A stretch of 10,707 nt of DNA, taken from positions 1 to 10,707 of the forward strand of contig JALHUB010000095.1 in assembly GCA_022865685.1 (NCBI GenBank), read 5' to 3'. This document shows, piece after piece, positions 1-6,980 of this stretch (the stretch's first letter is position 1; the number at the start of each line of letters is the position of its first letter). Source of the DNA: Dehalococcoidia bacterium (lineage in GTDB: Bacteria > Chloroflexota > Dehalococcoidia > DSTF01 > JALHUB01). The notes under the pieces were generated by a model. It was given only the letters and a program-made list of their open reading frames with translations, was not told where the DNA came from and searched no databases. Position numbers and translations under genes: made by a program.

Positions 1-412
1 GGGAGACCGCCGGGGCAGTTTCGGCGATCCGGAATTGGAAGCGAGCGACGACGGCCGGGACTTCCGTTCCGTCCTGAATCAACAGGCACAGCACGGCGAC
101 GAAGACGAGGGTGTTGCGGCCTCGGTGCGTTCGCGGCCGCAACGCCGATGTCCCGCCGAACGGCTCGTTCTCGACGCCCGGGACGCGCCGCGAGTTGTAC
201 TCATCGAGCACGATGCGCGGATCGATCCCGAGGTAGGTGGAGTATGTGCGCAGGAAGCCCTTGACGTAGGTCGACCCGGGCATGACATCGAAGTCTTCGT
301 TCTCCATGGCCTGGAGATACTTGACCCGGATCTTCGTGTCCTCTTCGACCTGCTGGAGCGTCAGCTTGCGGCGCACCCGCGCCTCACGCAACGTAGTGCC
401 GATCTCGAACAC
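1..412 (-). CDS. RodZ-like helix-turn-helix protein, 5' part only
   Basis: The minus-strand frame is open from a GTG at 412-410 to the window edge, giving the first 137 residues; the C-terminus is missing. Residues 2-74 form a RodZ-type (HTH_25, Xre-like) helix-turn-helix: GTTLREAR near residue 5, LTLQQVEEDTKI near 17, YLQAMENEDF near 32, and YVKGFLRTYSTYLGIDP at 49-65, the signature of the family. A basic stretch (RPRTHRGR, 92-99) precedes a hydrophobic segment at 101-112. RodZ proteins are membrane-anchored cytoskeletal adaptors that link MreB to the cell wall machinery, but short HTH_25 proteins of other function also exist. The GTG is chosen because an AGAGG ribosome site lies 9 bases upstream and an in-frame stop lies at 434-436. 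The hydrophobic segment is unusually short for a membrane anchor. It follows ftsK on the same strand and has its own promoter. Confidence 0.82.
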   Translation of the reverse strand, partial: MFEIGTTLREARVRRKLTLQQVEEDTKIRVKYLQAMENEDFDVMPGSTYVKGFLRTYSTYLGIDPRIVLDEYNSRRVPGVENEPFGGTSALRPRTHRGRNTLVFVAVLCLLIQDGTEVPAVVARFQFRIAETAPAVS

Positions 413-483
413 TCGCAGCCGCCTCTTGTGGTCTCAGAGGATGTCGGGGCCCCTCGGTATGCGGGACCGCCGCCCGAACTCAC

Positions 484-512
484 AGTCTAGTGAGGGCTCG
501 CTCTCATCGCAA
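484..512 (-). promoter_or_regulatory. sigma70-type promoter of the RodZ-like gene
   Basis: On the minus strand TTGCGA (507-512) and TAGACT (484-489) are separated by 17 bases. The promoter lies just past the ftsK stop codon and about 70 bases before the GTG start at 412. The same -10 sequence and spacing are found before rnpB in this window, which supports the reading. Only one of the two hexamers is close to consensus. Confidence 0.5.
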
Positions 513-528
513 TGGTGCGGCGGCACGC

Positions 529-3057
529 TCAGTTGTCGACGACGAGGGCGTCATCGGGCGCCGCTTCGAGGACCGGCGACGGCAGTGCGTCCGGCGAGGG
601 CGCCTCCGCGCCGTCGCCGTCGAGGGAGGCCAGCGTCGCCGGCAGGTCCTCCTCGCCGATCAGCACCCCGCGCGCCTTGCTGCCGTCGTAGCCCGAGATG
701 ATGCCCATCTGCTCCATCACGTCGACGAGTCGCCCGGCTCTCGCGTACCCGACCCGCAGGCGGCGCTGCAGCAGCGCGACCGAAGCGGCTCCGGTGCCGA
801 CGACCGTGCGGATCGCGTCGGCGAGCAGATCGTCGCCGCCGCCTCCCTGCGGAGCCCCGGTCTCCTGCACCGCCGGGTTCTCGAGCAGGTCCTCGCGAAA
901 CTCCGGCGCCGCCTGGCGCTTCCAGTGCTCGGTGATCTGCTTCAACTCCTGCGGTGACATGAAGGCCCCCTGCACGCGCAGCAGGCGCGAGTGGCCCAGC
1001 GGATGGAAGAGCATGTCGCCGTTGCCGAGGAGGCTCTCCGCGCCGCCCTGGTCCAGGATGACGCGCGAGTCGGTCTGCGACGACACCGCGAAGGCGATGC
1101 GCGTCGGGAAGTTCGCCTTGATCAATCCCGTGACCACGTCCACCGACGGTCGCTGCGTCGCGATGACCAGGTGGATGCCCGTGGCGCGCGCCAGTTGCGC
1201 CAGCCGGCAGACCTGGCGCTCCACCTCGTATGGCGCGGCCATCATCAGGTCAGCCAGCTCATCGATGATGACGACCCAATAGGGCAGCTTCACGTGCGCC
1301 TTCGGGTGGCGGTTGTACGCCTCGATGTTGCGCACCGCCAGCGAGGCGAAACGGCGGTAGCGGCCCTCCATCTCGTGGATCACGGCCTGGAGCGTGCCCA
1401 CCACCTTGTCGATGTCGATGACGATCGACGAGAACGCCAGGTGCGGGATCGGCGCGAAGGCGGCCAGCTCGACGCGCTTGGGGTCGATCATCACCAAGCG
1501 CACGTCGTCTGGGGACGACTGCATCAGCAGGCAGGTGATGACGGAGTTGATGCAGACGCTCTTGCCGCTGCCCGTAGCGCCGGCGATGAGGAGGTGCGGC
1601 ATCTTCGCCAGGTCCGCGACGACCGGCTCCCCCGATACGCTCTTGCCCAGAGCCAGCGCCAGCTTGGAGCGACCCGCCAGCCGCTGGAACGCCGGGCTCT
1701 CGATGACACTGCGCAGGGTCACTAGCGATGTCGTCACGTTCGGCACCTCGATACCGACCACGGGCATGCCCGGCACCGGCGCCTCGATGCGGAGTGACGG
1801 CGTCGCGAGCGCCAGCGCCAGGTCGTTGGAAAGCGAGGTGATCTGGCTCACGCGCACCCGCGTCCGCGATACCTCTTCCGTCTTTATCTTGGGCCGGCCG
1901 TTGCGGTCGAACACCGGGCGGCCGGCGCTGTCGCGCTCCTGCACCGTGCGCGTCTTGATCTCCCAGCCTGGCTCTACGCCGAACTGGGTTACGGTCGGGC
2001 CCTCGTTGATCTGCACGACCTCCGCATCGACGCCGAAGCTGCCAAGCGTATCGACGATCAGGCGGGAGCGCGCGGCGTTGTCGGGGCGCTCGGCGGCCTC
2101 CGTGCCCGCGGGCATCAGCGTCTCTATCGGCGGCATCTCCCAGCGTCCGCTGCCGGGCGATGCCGCGGGCGTGTCTTCGTCGGAGCCTTCGACGTTCATG
2201 GGAAGCGCCGGCTGCCAGGGCTCAGCGACCTTTTGCTCCACCGGCGCTTCGGGAGTCGCAACGGCGACGGTGGCAGCTTCGGAGGCGGTCGCGTCTTCCA
2301 CCGGTGGAGAGGCCGTGCGCGCCCACATCAACGTCTCCATCGACACGGGCTTCGACGGCTCCGGCTCCGTCTTCGTCGGGAAGACAGCCTCGCCGAGGCG
2401 TAGCGTCAGGTGGTACGTCCGCTGCGGCAGCCGCCACCGCCAGACGACGACCGCCAGGCGAGGGCTTTGCCGGGCCAGGAGCAGCGATCCCCTCGGCCAA
2501 ATGACGGCGGCAGCCGCCAGCGCCAGGGACCACCAGCCGAGGATACCGGGAGGGCTGGTGACCAGGGCGTGTCCCCAATTGCCGCCGGCGGTAACGTCCG
2601 ACAGCGTCGTGCCGCCGAGCCGCCAGTCCGGGCGGAACAGGCCGAGAAACCCCATTCCGAATCCCGCGCAGAACAGGGAGACAAGCCACCTGCGCCAGTA
2701 CACATAGAAGGCATCGATGAAGGCGTGGCGTATTATGAGCCAGCCGAAGAGCCCGAGCAGCACGATGAGGAGAAAGACGCCGACGCCGAGGGTCTCGACG
2801 AGGCCGTCGCGTGCCTCCGAAAGCCCCGTCGCCACCGGCACGAGCCAGGGGATCGCTACCATGGCGGTCACGACCAGCGCGACGCCCAGCGCCTCCCAGC
2901 GCAACAGCAGCGACCGCAGCGTCGAGAACAGGGAAGGGCCGCGATGTGCCCGTCCGGCGGCGCGCCGGCGCGGCAGTGATTTGCCCGCCGCCCGCCTAGG
3001 TGCCAGGCTGGCCGACCTGCCGGCGCCCGGCCGCGATCTCATGCTTGCCTTGGCCAA
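529..3057 (-). CDS. ftsK: DNA translocase FtsK/SpoIIIE
   Basis: This is a membrane-anchored, ATP-driven double-stranded DNA pump that moves chromosome termini through the closing septum. It has 842 residues in family order: a basic N-terminus; four membrane segments at about 54-76, 89-111, 124-141 and 169-187; a Pro/Glu/Ala-rich linker to about 320; the alpha/beta motor domain with Walker A AGATGSGKSV (about 490-500) and Walker B WVVIIDELADL (about 595); and a C-terminal winged-helix gamma domain (about 745-810) that reads polar DNA motifs. It is shorter than E. coli FtsK because the linker is short, as in SpoIIIE. The start is uncertain: TTG at 3057 has an AAGGA site 8 bases upstream, while ATG at 3042 has AAGG 5 bases upstream. 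It follows the uracil-DNA glycosylase gene by 57 bases with no clear promoter between, so the two are probably co-transcribed. Confidence 0.95.
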   Translation of the reverse strand: MAKASMRSRPGAGRSASLAPRRAAGKSLPRRRAAGRAHRGPSLFSTLRSLLLRWEALGVALVVTAMVAIPWLVPVATGLSEARDGLVETLGVGVFLLIVLLGLFGWLIIRHAFIDAFYVYWRRWLVSLFCAGFGMGFLGLFRPDWRLGGTTLSDVTAGGNWGHALVTSPPGILGWWSLALAAAAVIWPRGSLLLARQSPRLAVVVWRWRLPQRTYHLTLRLGEAVFPTKTEPEPSKPVSMETLMWARTASPPVEDATASEAATVAVATPEAPVEQKVAEPWQPALPMNVEGSDEDTPAASPGSGRWEMPPIETLMPAGTEAAERPDNAARSRLIVDTLGSFGVDAEVVQINEGPTVTQFGVEPGWEIKTRTVQERDSAGRPVFDRNGRPKIKTEEVSRTRVRVSQITSLSNDLALALATPSLRIEAPVPGMPVVGIEVPNVTTSLVTLRSVIESPAFQRLAGRSKLALALGKSVSGEPVVADLAKMPHLLIAGATGSGKSVCINSVITCLLMQSSPDDVRLVMIDPKRVELAAFAPIPHLAFSSIVIDIDKVVGTLQAVIHEMEGRYRRFASLAVRNIEAYNRHPKAHVKLPYWVVIIDELADLMMAAPYEVERQVCRLAQLARATGIHLVIATQRPSVDVVTGLIKANFPTRIAFAVSSQTDSRVILDQGGAESLLGNGDMLFHPLGHSRLLRVQGAFMSPQELKQITEHWKRQAAPEFREDLLENPAVQETGAPQGGGGDDLLADAIRTVVGTGAASVALLQRRLRVGYARAGRLVDVMEQMGIISGYDGSKARGVLIGEEDLPATLASLDGDGAEAPSPDALPSPVLEAAPDDALVVDN

Positions 3058-3074
3058 CTGACTCTTCCTTGACT

Positions 3075-3088
3075 GTCGCCGCGGCGAC
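3075..3088. repeat. Perfect 14-bp palindrome before ftsK
   Basis: GTCGCCGCGGCGAC is a complete dyad with no spacer, ending about 17 bases before the TTG start of ftsK, inside the short gap between the glycosylase gene and ftsK. It could be a protein-binding operator or a small hairpin near the ribosome site. In GC-rich DNA a 14-bp palindrome can also occur by chance. Confidence 0.45.
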
Positions 3089-3114
3089 CTCTCATCTCCC
3101 TATGCTTCGCTGGC

Positions 3115-3732
3115 CTAAAACAGCTTCATCTGCTGCGTCTCCAGAGCGGGTTCCTTCTTCTCTTCGAGCGCACTCTTGAGCACCGGCGGCAGCTTCTTGA
3201 AATCGTCTTCGATAGTCCGCCGCAGGCTCCCCTGGTGCAGTGCGGCGGCCGGATGGTACATCGGCACGACGAGCAGCTCTCCGACGCGCCGGACCTGCCC
3301 ATGGATCCGGCTGATCGACTGCCCGGGGAAGAACTTGGCCATCGAGTAGCGGCCGAGCGTTACCACGAGCTTCGGTTCGATTATCTCCAGTTGTCGTTGC
3401 AGCCAATTCTCGCAGGCGCGGATCTGGTGCGGCAACGGGTCCTGGTTCTGGGGCGGCCGGCACTTGATCACGTTGCCGATGAATACGTCCGGGCGCCGCA
3501 GCCCGATGGAGCCGAGAAGCTGATCGAGAAATTGACCCGCCGGCCCGACGAACGGCCGCCCCTGCTGGTCCTCGTAGTAGCCCGGCGCCTCGCCGATGAA
3601 CGCGATCTCCGCGTCGAAGCGCCCCTCGCCGGGCACCGTCCGCGTGCGCGTGGCCGATAGCTCGCAGCCGGCGCACTCGGCGATCTCCTCGTTCAGCGAC
3701 GCCATCGCGGACTTCTTGTCGGTCGCAATCAT
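3115..3732 (-). CDS. Uracil-DNA glycosylase, family 4 (iron-sulfur)
   Basis: This enzyme removes uracil from DNA, starting base excision repair of deaminated cytosine. The 205-residue protein shows the family 4 pattern: motif 1 GEAPG at 47-51 followed by the conserved GRPFVGPAG (58-66), four cysteines placed to hold the 4Fe-4S cluster (C20, C23, C91 in KCRPP, C107), and the second catalytic-site motif with H160-P161. The ATG at 3732 has a GGGAG ribosome site 8 bases upstream; a second ATG at codon 10 is possible. After a charged Lys/Glu-rich tail the protein ends in QQMKLF, which resembles a sliding-clamp binding peptide. It is the first gene after a strong promoter and a structured leader, and ftsK follows it. 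Confidence 0.93.
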   Translation of the reverse strand: MIATDKKSAMASLNEEIAECAGCELSATRTRTVPGEGRFDAEIAFIGEAPGYYEDQQGRPFVGPAGQFLDQLLGSIGLRRPDVFIGNVIKCRPPQNQDPLPHQIRACENWLQRQLEIIEPKLVVTLGRYSMAKFFPGQSISRIHGQVRRVGELLVVPMYHPAAALHQGSLRRTIEDDFKKLPPVLKSALEEKKEPALETQQMKLF

Positions 3733-3874
3733 CCGAACGACTCCCGCAAATGCCGGCGGCGAGGCAACCCTAGCGGCCCTGCGTCGGATGACACGGGACC
3801 GGAGGTCGCTTCCTCAGTTGTCCCAACATACCCGCTAGTATCCCGGCGCGACCTCAGAGCTACACCTCGCCACT
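3733..3874 (-). promoter_or_regulatory. Structured 5' leader of the glycosylase-ftsK operon
   Basis: Between the predicted transcription start (about 3874) and the ATG at 3732 lie about 142 untranslated bases with several complementary arms. Pair a: 3865-3871 with 3758-3764 (7 bp). Pair b: 3848-3855 with 3802-3809 (8 bp, GAGGTCGC/GCGACCTC). Pair c: 3832-3838 with 3770-3776 (7 bp). Pair d: 3820-3824 with 3795-3799 (5 bp). Pairs a, c and d nest in one fold. Pair b crosses c and d, so it would form either an alternative fold or a pseudoknot. I do not recognise a known riboswitch, T-box, tRNA or SRP RNA in it. Confidence 0.4.
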
Positions 3875-3880
3875 CGGCGG

Positions 3881-3909
3881 ATGATAGCACGCCGCAAGGG
3901 CAAAGTCAA
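3881..3909 (-). promoter_or_regulatory. sigma70-type promoter of the glycosylase-ftsK operon
   Basis: On the minus strand TTGACT (3904-3909), a 17-base spacer and TATCAT (3881-3886) make a near-consensus promoter, just after the tatC stop codon. The predicted start is near 3874. Confidence 0.72.
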
Positions 3910-3915
3910 TGAGAA

Positions 3916-3937
3916 AGCGAGAATACGGCTTAGCCGT
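3916..3937 (-). terminator. Possible weak terminator hairpin at the end of tatC
   Basis: ACGGC and GCCGT pair around the tatC TAA stop codon (3925-3937), and on the minus strand the hairpin is followed by a pyrimidine-rich stretch (ATTCTCGCTTTCTC). The stem is only 5 bp and the T-tract is broken, so termination would be inefficient. A new promoter starts immediately afterwards. Confidence 0.28.
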
Positions 3938-4697
3938 TTGCGGCCGGTCGGGAAGGTCTCTCGACCAGCTTAGCCAGGATTATTCCGGCGAAATAGAGGA
4001 CAATCATCGGGCCGGCGACGACCGACTGCGTGATGGGATCGATGGACGGCGTGACGATGGCCGACACGACGAACGCCAGCACGATCGCGTAGCGCCACCA
4101 GCCCAGGAGCTTGCGGGACGTAACGATGCGCAGCTTGGCAAGGCCCATGACAAACAGCGGCAGCTCGAAGACGATGCCGGTGACAAGCATCAGGCGGGTA
4201 ACGAAGTCGACGTAACCGGTGACGTTGATCATCGGGCGGATGTCGTCGCCGGAGTTCAGGAGGAAGCGCAGTGCCGGCGGCAGCTCGACATAATACGCGA
4301 ACGCGGCCCGCGCGACGAAAGCGAAGGAGGCACCGACGACTATCGGGATGACCCATCGTCTCTCCTGCTTCGTCAGACCCGGGCTGACGAATGCAAGCAC
4401 TTCGTAGACGAGAATCGGCATTGCCATCGCGATTGCGGCCAGGAGCGCCACCCGGAAGTAAGCTCCCCAGTAGCCGAGGACGTCGGTGAAGACGATGGAC
4501 ACGTCCTGGCCGGCGTTGGTCGCGGGCGCCGTGATCCACTGCAGGAGCTTCTTGGTCAGGAACAGCGACGCTCCGAAGCCGGTGACAAGGGCGGCTGCAG
4601 AGACTATGAGGCGCTGCCGCAACTCCTGGAGATGCTCCAGTATGGTGAGCTCTTTGCCGCTGCCGGGGCTGTTGGCTTCGGAAGCGATTGCTGCCAC
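3930..4697 (-). CDS. tatC: Twin-arginine translocase subunit TatC
   Basis: TatC is the membrane receptor of the Tat pathway, which exports folded proteins bearing a twin-arginine signal peptide. The 255-residue protein has the six membrane segments of the family. The signal-peptide contact residues are all present: EHLQELRQRL at 21-30 (E25, R27 and R29, matching E. coli E15, R17 and R19), E112 in PGLTKQERRWVIP (E. coli E103) and E178 in TGIVFELP (E. coli E170). The segment DPITQSVVAGP near 220 is also typical. Translation starts at a GTG whose G is the last base of the upstream TAG, so it is coupled to the TatA/B-like gene. Confidence 0.96.
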   Translation of the reverse strand: MAAIASEANSPGSGKELTILEHLQELRQRLIVSAAALVTGFGASLFLTKKLLQWITAPATNAGQDVSIVFTDVLGYWGAYFRVALLAAIAMAMPILVYEVLAFVSPGLTKQERRWVIPIVVGASFAFVARAAFAYYVELPPALRFLLNSGDDIRPMINVTGYVDFVTRLMLVTGIVFELPLFVMGLAKLRIVTSRKLLGWWRYAIVLAFVVSAIVTPSIDPITQSVVAGPMIVLYFAGIILAKLVERPSRPAANG

Positions 4698-5119
4698 TAC
4701 TCCGCGCTCTCCTCGATCTTGGCATCGAGCGCCGGCGACGCGGGTACTTCAGTGACGCTACTGCCGTTGTCGCCGGGGGCAGGGATATCGGCGGCGGGCT
4801 TCGGAGCCGGTCCTTCGACCTGTAGCTTATCCCTCACGTCGTCGGCCACGCCGGTCAGTTCCCGACCGAACGCTTCCGCCTTGTCGCGCATCTCGCCGCT
4901 GACCGCCTTCAATTCCCCGCGCAGGTCCTGGTACTCGCGCTCCAGGTCCTGCACGGCATCGAGCAGCTCCTTTGTGACACCTGAGCTGTAGCGACGGAAC
5001 TCGCGGATGGTGCGTCCGATCTGCGCAGCCACCTCGGGCAATCGCTGTGGCCCGACGACGATAAGCGTCAGGACAAGGATCACCACGAGCTCCGGCAGGC
5101 CGATTCCAAAGAATTCCAT
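4697..5119 (-). CDS. Sec-independent translocase TatA/TatB family protein
   Basis: The protein (140 residues) has the family's layout: a short N-terminal membrane helix (about 9-22, with a Glu at position 10), a GPQRLPE hinge at 23-29, an amphipathic helix (about 29-45), a long charged helix to about 100 (KELLDAVQDLEREYQDLRGEL) and a Pro/Ala-rich acidic tail. TatA normally has FGP at the hinge. Here the residue before GP is Val, which, with the length and charged helix, is closer to TatB. In genomes with one such gene the protein may do both jobs, so no symbol is given. It is encoded directly before tatC with a 1-base overlap. No good ribosome site is visible before the ATG at 5119. Confidence 0.92.
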   Translation of the reverse strand: MEFFGIGLPELVVILVLTLIVVGPQRLPEVAAQIGRTIREFRRYSSGVTKELLDAVQDLEREYQDLRGELKAVSGEMRDKAEAFGRELTGVADDVRDKLQVEGPAPKPAADIPAPGDNGSSVTEVPASPALDAKIEESAE

Positions 5120-5158
5120 GTTATCGACTAGAACGACAGAGACAAAGCTTCTCTACTA

Positions 5159-5188
5159 ATTATGCTCTTTAGAGGGGGAACGTGCCAC
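5159..5188 (-). promoter_or_regulatory. Candidate promoter of the tat operon
   Basis: On the minus strand GTGGCA (5183-5188), an 18-base spacer and CATAAT (5159-5164) lie in the only AT-rich patch of the gap between acpP and the tat genes. The predicted start is near 5152, leaving a leader of about 32 bases. The -35 match is only 4 of 6, and it overlaps the arm of an inverted repeat. Confidence 0.38.
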
Positions 5189-5230
5189 ACCGCGACTGTG
5201 GATGGCCTGCGGTACGACTGAGGGTGTGGC
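5184..5230. repeat. 8-bp inverted repeat between acpP and the tat operon
   Basis: GCCACACC (5184-5191) and GGTGTGGC (5223-5230) are exact reverse complements with 31 bases between. The repeat begins 11 bases after the acpP stop codon. No T-run follows on the minus strand, so it is not a standard intrinsic terminator. It may bind a protein or form a processing/anti-exonuclease stem for the upstream operon. Confidence 0.45.
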
Positions 5231-5240
5231 GGGGATGACG

Positions 5241-5501
5241 CTACTTGTCCTCTATTCCGAGGTCCTTCAGGTAGTCGATGGCGTCCTGAACGGTAGCGAT
5301 CTTCTCGGCGTCCTCGTCGGATATCTCCAGGGCGTTTCCGTCCTTGCTGAACTCCTCCTCCATCGACATGATGAGCTCGACCAGATCCAGAGAGTCTGCG
5401 TTCAGGTCATCGACGAACGAGGCGTTGGGCACTACTTGGCTCTCCTCAACACCCAGTTGATCCACGATAATCTTGCGTACCCGCTCGAAGACTGTTGCCA
5501 C
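5241..5501 (-). CDS. acpP: Acyl carrier protein
   Basis: This small acidic protein carries growing fatty acyl chains as thioesters on a 4'-phosphopantetheine arm. It has 86 residues, compared with about 78 for E. coli AcpP. The attachment motif is NADSLDLVE with Ser37 as the modified residue, and helix II (LDLVELIMSMEEEF) is canonical. Compared with E. coli there are about five extra residues between EEEF and the DEDAEKI of helix III (SKDGNALEIS), and the C-terminus is slightly longer. The GTG start at 5501 has AGGAG 6 bases upstream. It is the last gene of the operon, 38 bases after nusB. Confidence 0.96.
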   Translation of the reverse strand: MATVFERVRKIIVDQLGVEESQVVPNASFVDDLNADSLDLVELIMSMEEEFSKDGNALEISDEDAEKIATVQDAIDYLKDLGIEDK

Positions 5502-5539
5502 CTAAAACTCCTTTCTTCTCGCGCAGACGATGTGTGGGA

Positions 5540-5950
5540 CTAACGAGTCGCCATCGAGCTGACGGAACCGAGTACTCCGTTCACGAACTTGGCAGAGTTG
5601 TCGCTGCCGAAGCTCTTGGCCAGCTCAACGGCCTCGTTTATCGCCGCCTTCACTGGCGTCCTATTATTCAGCAAAATCTCCAGGATTGCAAGTCTCAAGA
5701 TGTTCCGGTCAATCGTCGCCATCTGCTCTATGGGCCAGGCGGGCGCGACCCTGGCGATCACGTCGTCGAGGTGCTGCCGTTCCGCAACGGCGCCGTTGAC
5801 CAGCTCCCTAGCGAACGCCTTGACCTCTTCGGTAGCGTCCGTCTCTTGCAGGAGACGTTCCAGGGTCTCCACCGGCTCGTGACCGGTCGTATCCGCCTCG
5901 TAGAGCGCCTGTAGCGCGAAAATCCGGGCTTGCCGCCGTCTGGTTGGCAT
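5540..5950 (-). CDS. nusB: Transcription antitermination factor NusB
   Basis: NusB binds boxA RNA with ribosomal protein S10 (NusE) and supports antitermination and folding of rRNA transcripts. The 136-residue all-helical protein shows the family's conserved parts: the Arg-rich N-terminus RRRQARIFALQALYEAD (RNA-binding face), IDRNILRLAILEIL (about 80-93) and PVKAAINEAVELAKSFGSDNSAKFVNGVLGSV towards the C-terminus. It lies 51 bases after fabD and 38 bases before acpP, on the same strand, and is an unusual guest inside a fatty-acid gene cluster. Confidence 0.96.
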   Translation of the reverse strand: MPTRRRQARIFALQALYEADTTGHEPVETLERLLQETDATEEVKAFARELVNGAVAERQHLDDVIARVAPAWPIEQMATIDRNILRLAILEILLNNRTPVKAAINEAVELAKSFGSDNSAKFVNGVLGSVSSMATR

Positions 5951-6001
5951 CTCGCTGCCGCCTGCCCTATCCCTCCTCCGCGGCCATCGCCGGGATGGGA
6001 C

Positions 6002-6931
6002 TCACGATCCGTCCTGCAAGAGCTCGTCCTCGCCAACGTTGCGGATCACCGCCGCCGGGGCCATTCGCTTAACAAGTCCGGACAGCACCTGCCCGGGCCC
6101 GAACTCGACGAAGGAGGTTACCCCGCTCGTCAGCATGTGTTCCACCGATTGCTGCCAAAGCACGGCGTGCGTTAGCTGATAGGACAGCTCCTTGCGGAGC
6201 GTCGCGGCGTCGGCCACCGGCATCCCCGTCCCGTTGGCGACGATGGGAACCTGAGGATCGCGGAAGGCCGTCCCAGCGAGGGCGGTGGTCATGCCCGTCA
6301 CCGCGGGATGCATGAGGTTCGTATGGAAGGCGCCGCTCACGCTCAGCGGCACCACGCGCCGGGCGCCGTAGGAGCGCGCCATCTCCGTCGCCCGCGCGAC
6401 CGCATCGAGGTCCCCGCCGACGACGACCTGGCCGGGCGCGTTCACGTTGCACACCTGGGCGCCGCTTGCCGAGCAGAGCTCACGCGCGGCCGCTTCATCG
6501 AGCCCCAGGACGGCGATCATCGTGCCAGGGTTCTCCTCGCCGGCAGCCTGCATCAGACGCCCGCGCTCTTGGACGAGCAACAGCCCGTCTTCGAAAGAGA
6601 GCGCGCCGCTCGCGACGGCGGCCGTGTACTCGCCGAGGCTGTGGCCGGCGACGAAGCTCGGCATATCCGCCAGGTCGCCCCGCTCTCTCGCCGCGGTGAG
6701 GCAGGCCAGGCTGACCGTCAGGATGGCTGGTTGCGTATTGATGGTCTGACGCAGGAGCTCTTCTGGTCCGCGAAAGCAGATTTCTGAGAGGGGACGTTGG
6801 AGGATGGCGTCGGCCTTCTCGAATAGCTCACGCGCCGCGGCCGACTTCTCCGAGAGGTCCTGGCCCATCCCGACTTGCTGCGAACCCTGTCCGGGGAAGA
6901 GCCAAGCAACCTTATCTATCGAGGGTTCCAC
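6002..6931 (-). CDS. fabD: Malonyl-CoA:ACP transacylase FabD
   Basis: FabD transfers malonyl from CoA to acyl carrier protein, supplying extender units for fatty acid synthesis. With the GTG at 6931 the protein has 309 residues, the normal length. It contains the oxyanion-hole motif PGQGSQ (13-18), the nucleophile elbow GHSLG (96-100, Ser98), the malonate-binding Arg in QERGRLM (Arg123), the catalytic His in GAFHTNLM (His203), and a ferredoxin-like subdomain between. A GTG at 6961 would add ten non-conserved residues. I prefer 6931 because the family begins only a few residues before the LFPGQGSQ motif, and GGAGG lies about 12 bases upstream. It sits between rpmF and nusB. Its substrate carrier, acpP, is two genes downstream. 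Confidence 0.95.
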   Translation of the reverse strand: MEPSIDKVAWLFPGQGSQQVGMGQDLSEKSAAARELFEKADAILQRPLSEICFRGPEELLRQTINTQPAILTVSLACLTAARERGDLADMPSFVAGHSLGEYTAAVASGALSFEDGLLLVQERGRLMQAAGEENPGTMIAVLGLDEAAARELCSASGAQVCNVNAPGQVVVGGDLDAVARATEMARSYGARRVVPLSVSGAFHTNLMHPAVTGMTTALAGTAFRDPQVPIVANGTGMPVADAATLRKELSYQLTHAVLWQQSVEHMLTSGVTSFVEFGPGQVLSGLVKRMAPAAVIRNVGEDELLQDGS

Positions 6932-6980
6932 CCCTTGCTTCTGCCTCCATTCATTGCGCACGAGACGTAGAGGCCTTCTC

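Noticed and set aside
1394..2707. 437-codon open frame on the plus strand opposite ftsK
   Set aside because: It is antisense to a clear ftsK frame, has no recognisable domain, and is rich in Ser/Arg/Ala, as expected from GC-rich codon structure on the other strand.
3733..3874. tRNA, SRP RNA or T-box element in the glycosylase leader
   Set aside because: No T-arm consensus, no SRP tetraloop core and no T-box sequence could be found; it is kept only as a structured leader of unknown type.
3909..4991. 360-codon open frame on the plus strand opposite tatC and the TatA/B-like gene
   Set aside because: It runs across two well-recognised minus-strand genes and encodes low-complexity Asp/Arg/His-rich sequence; it is a shadow frame.
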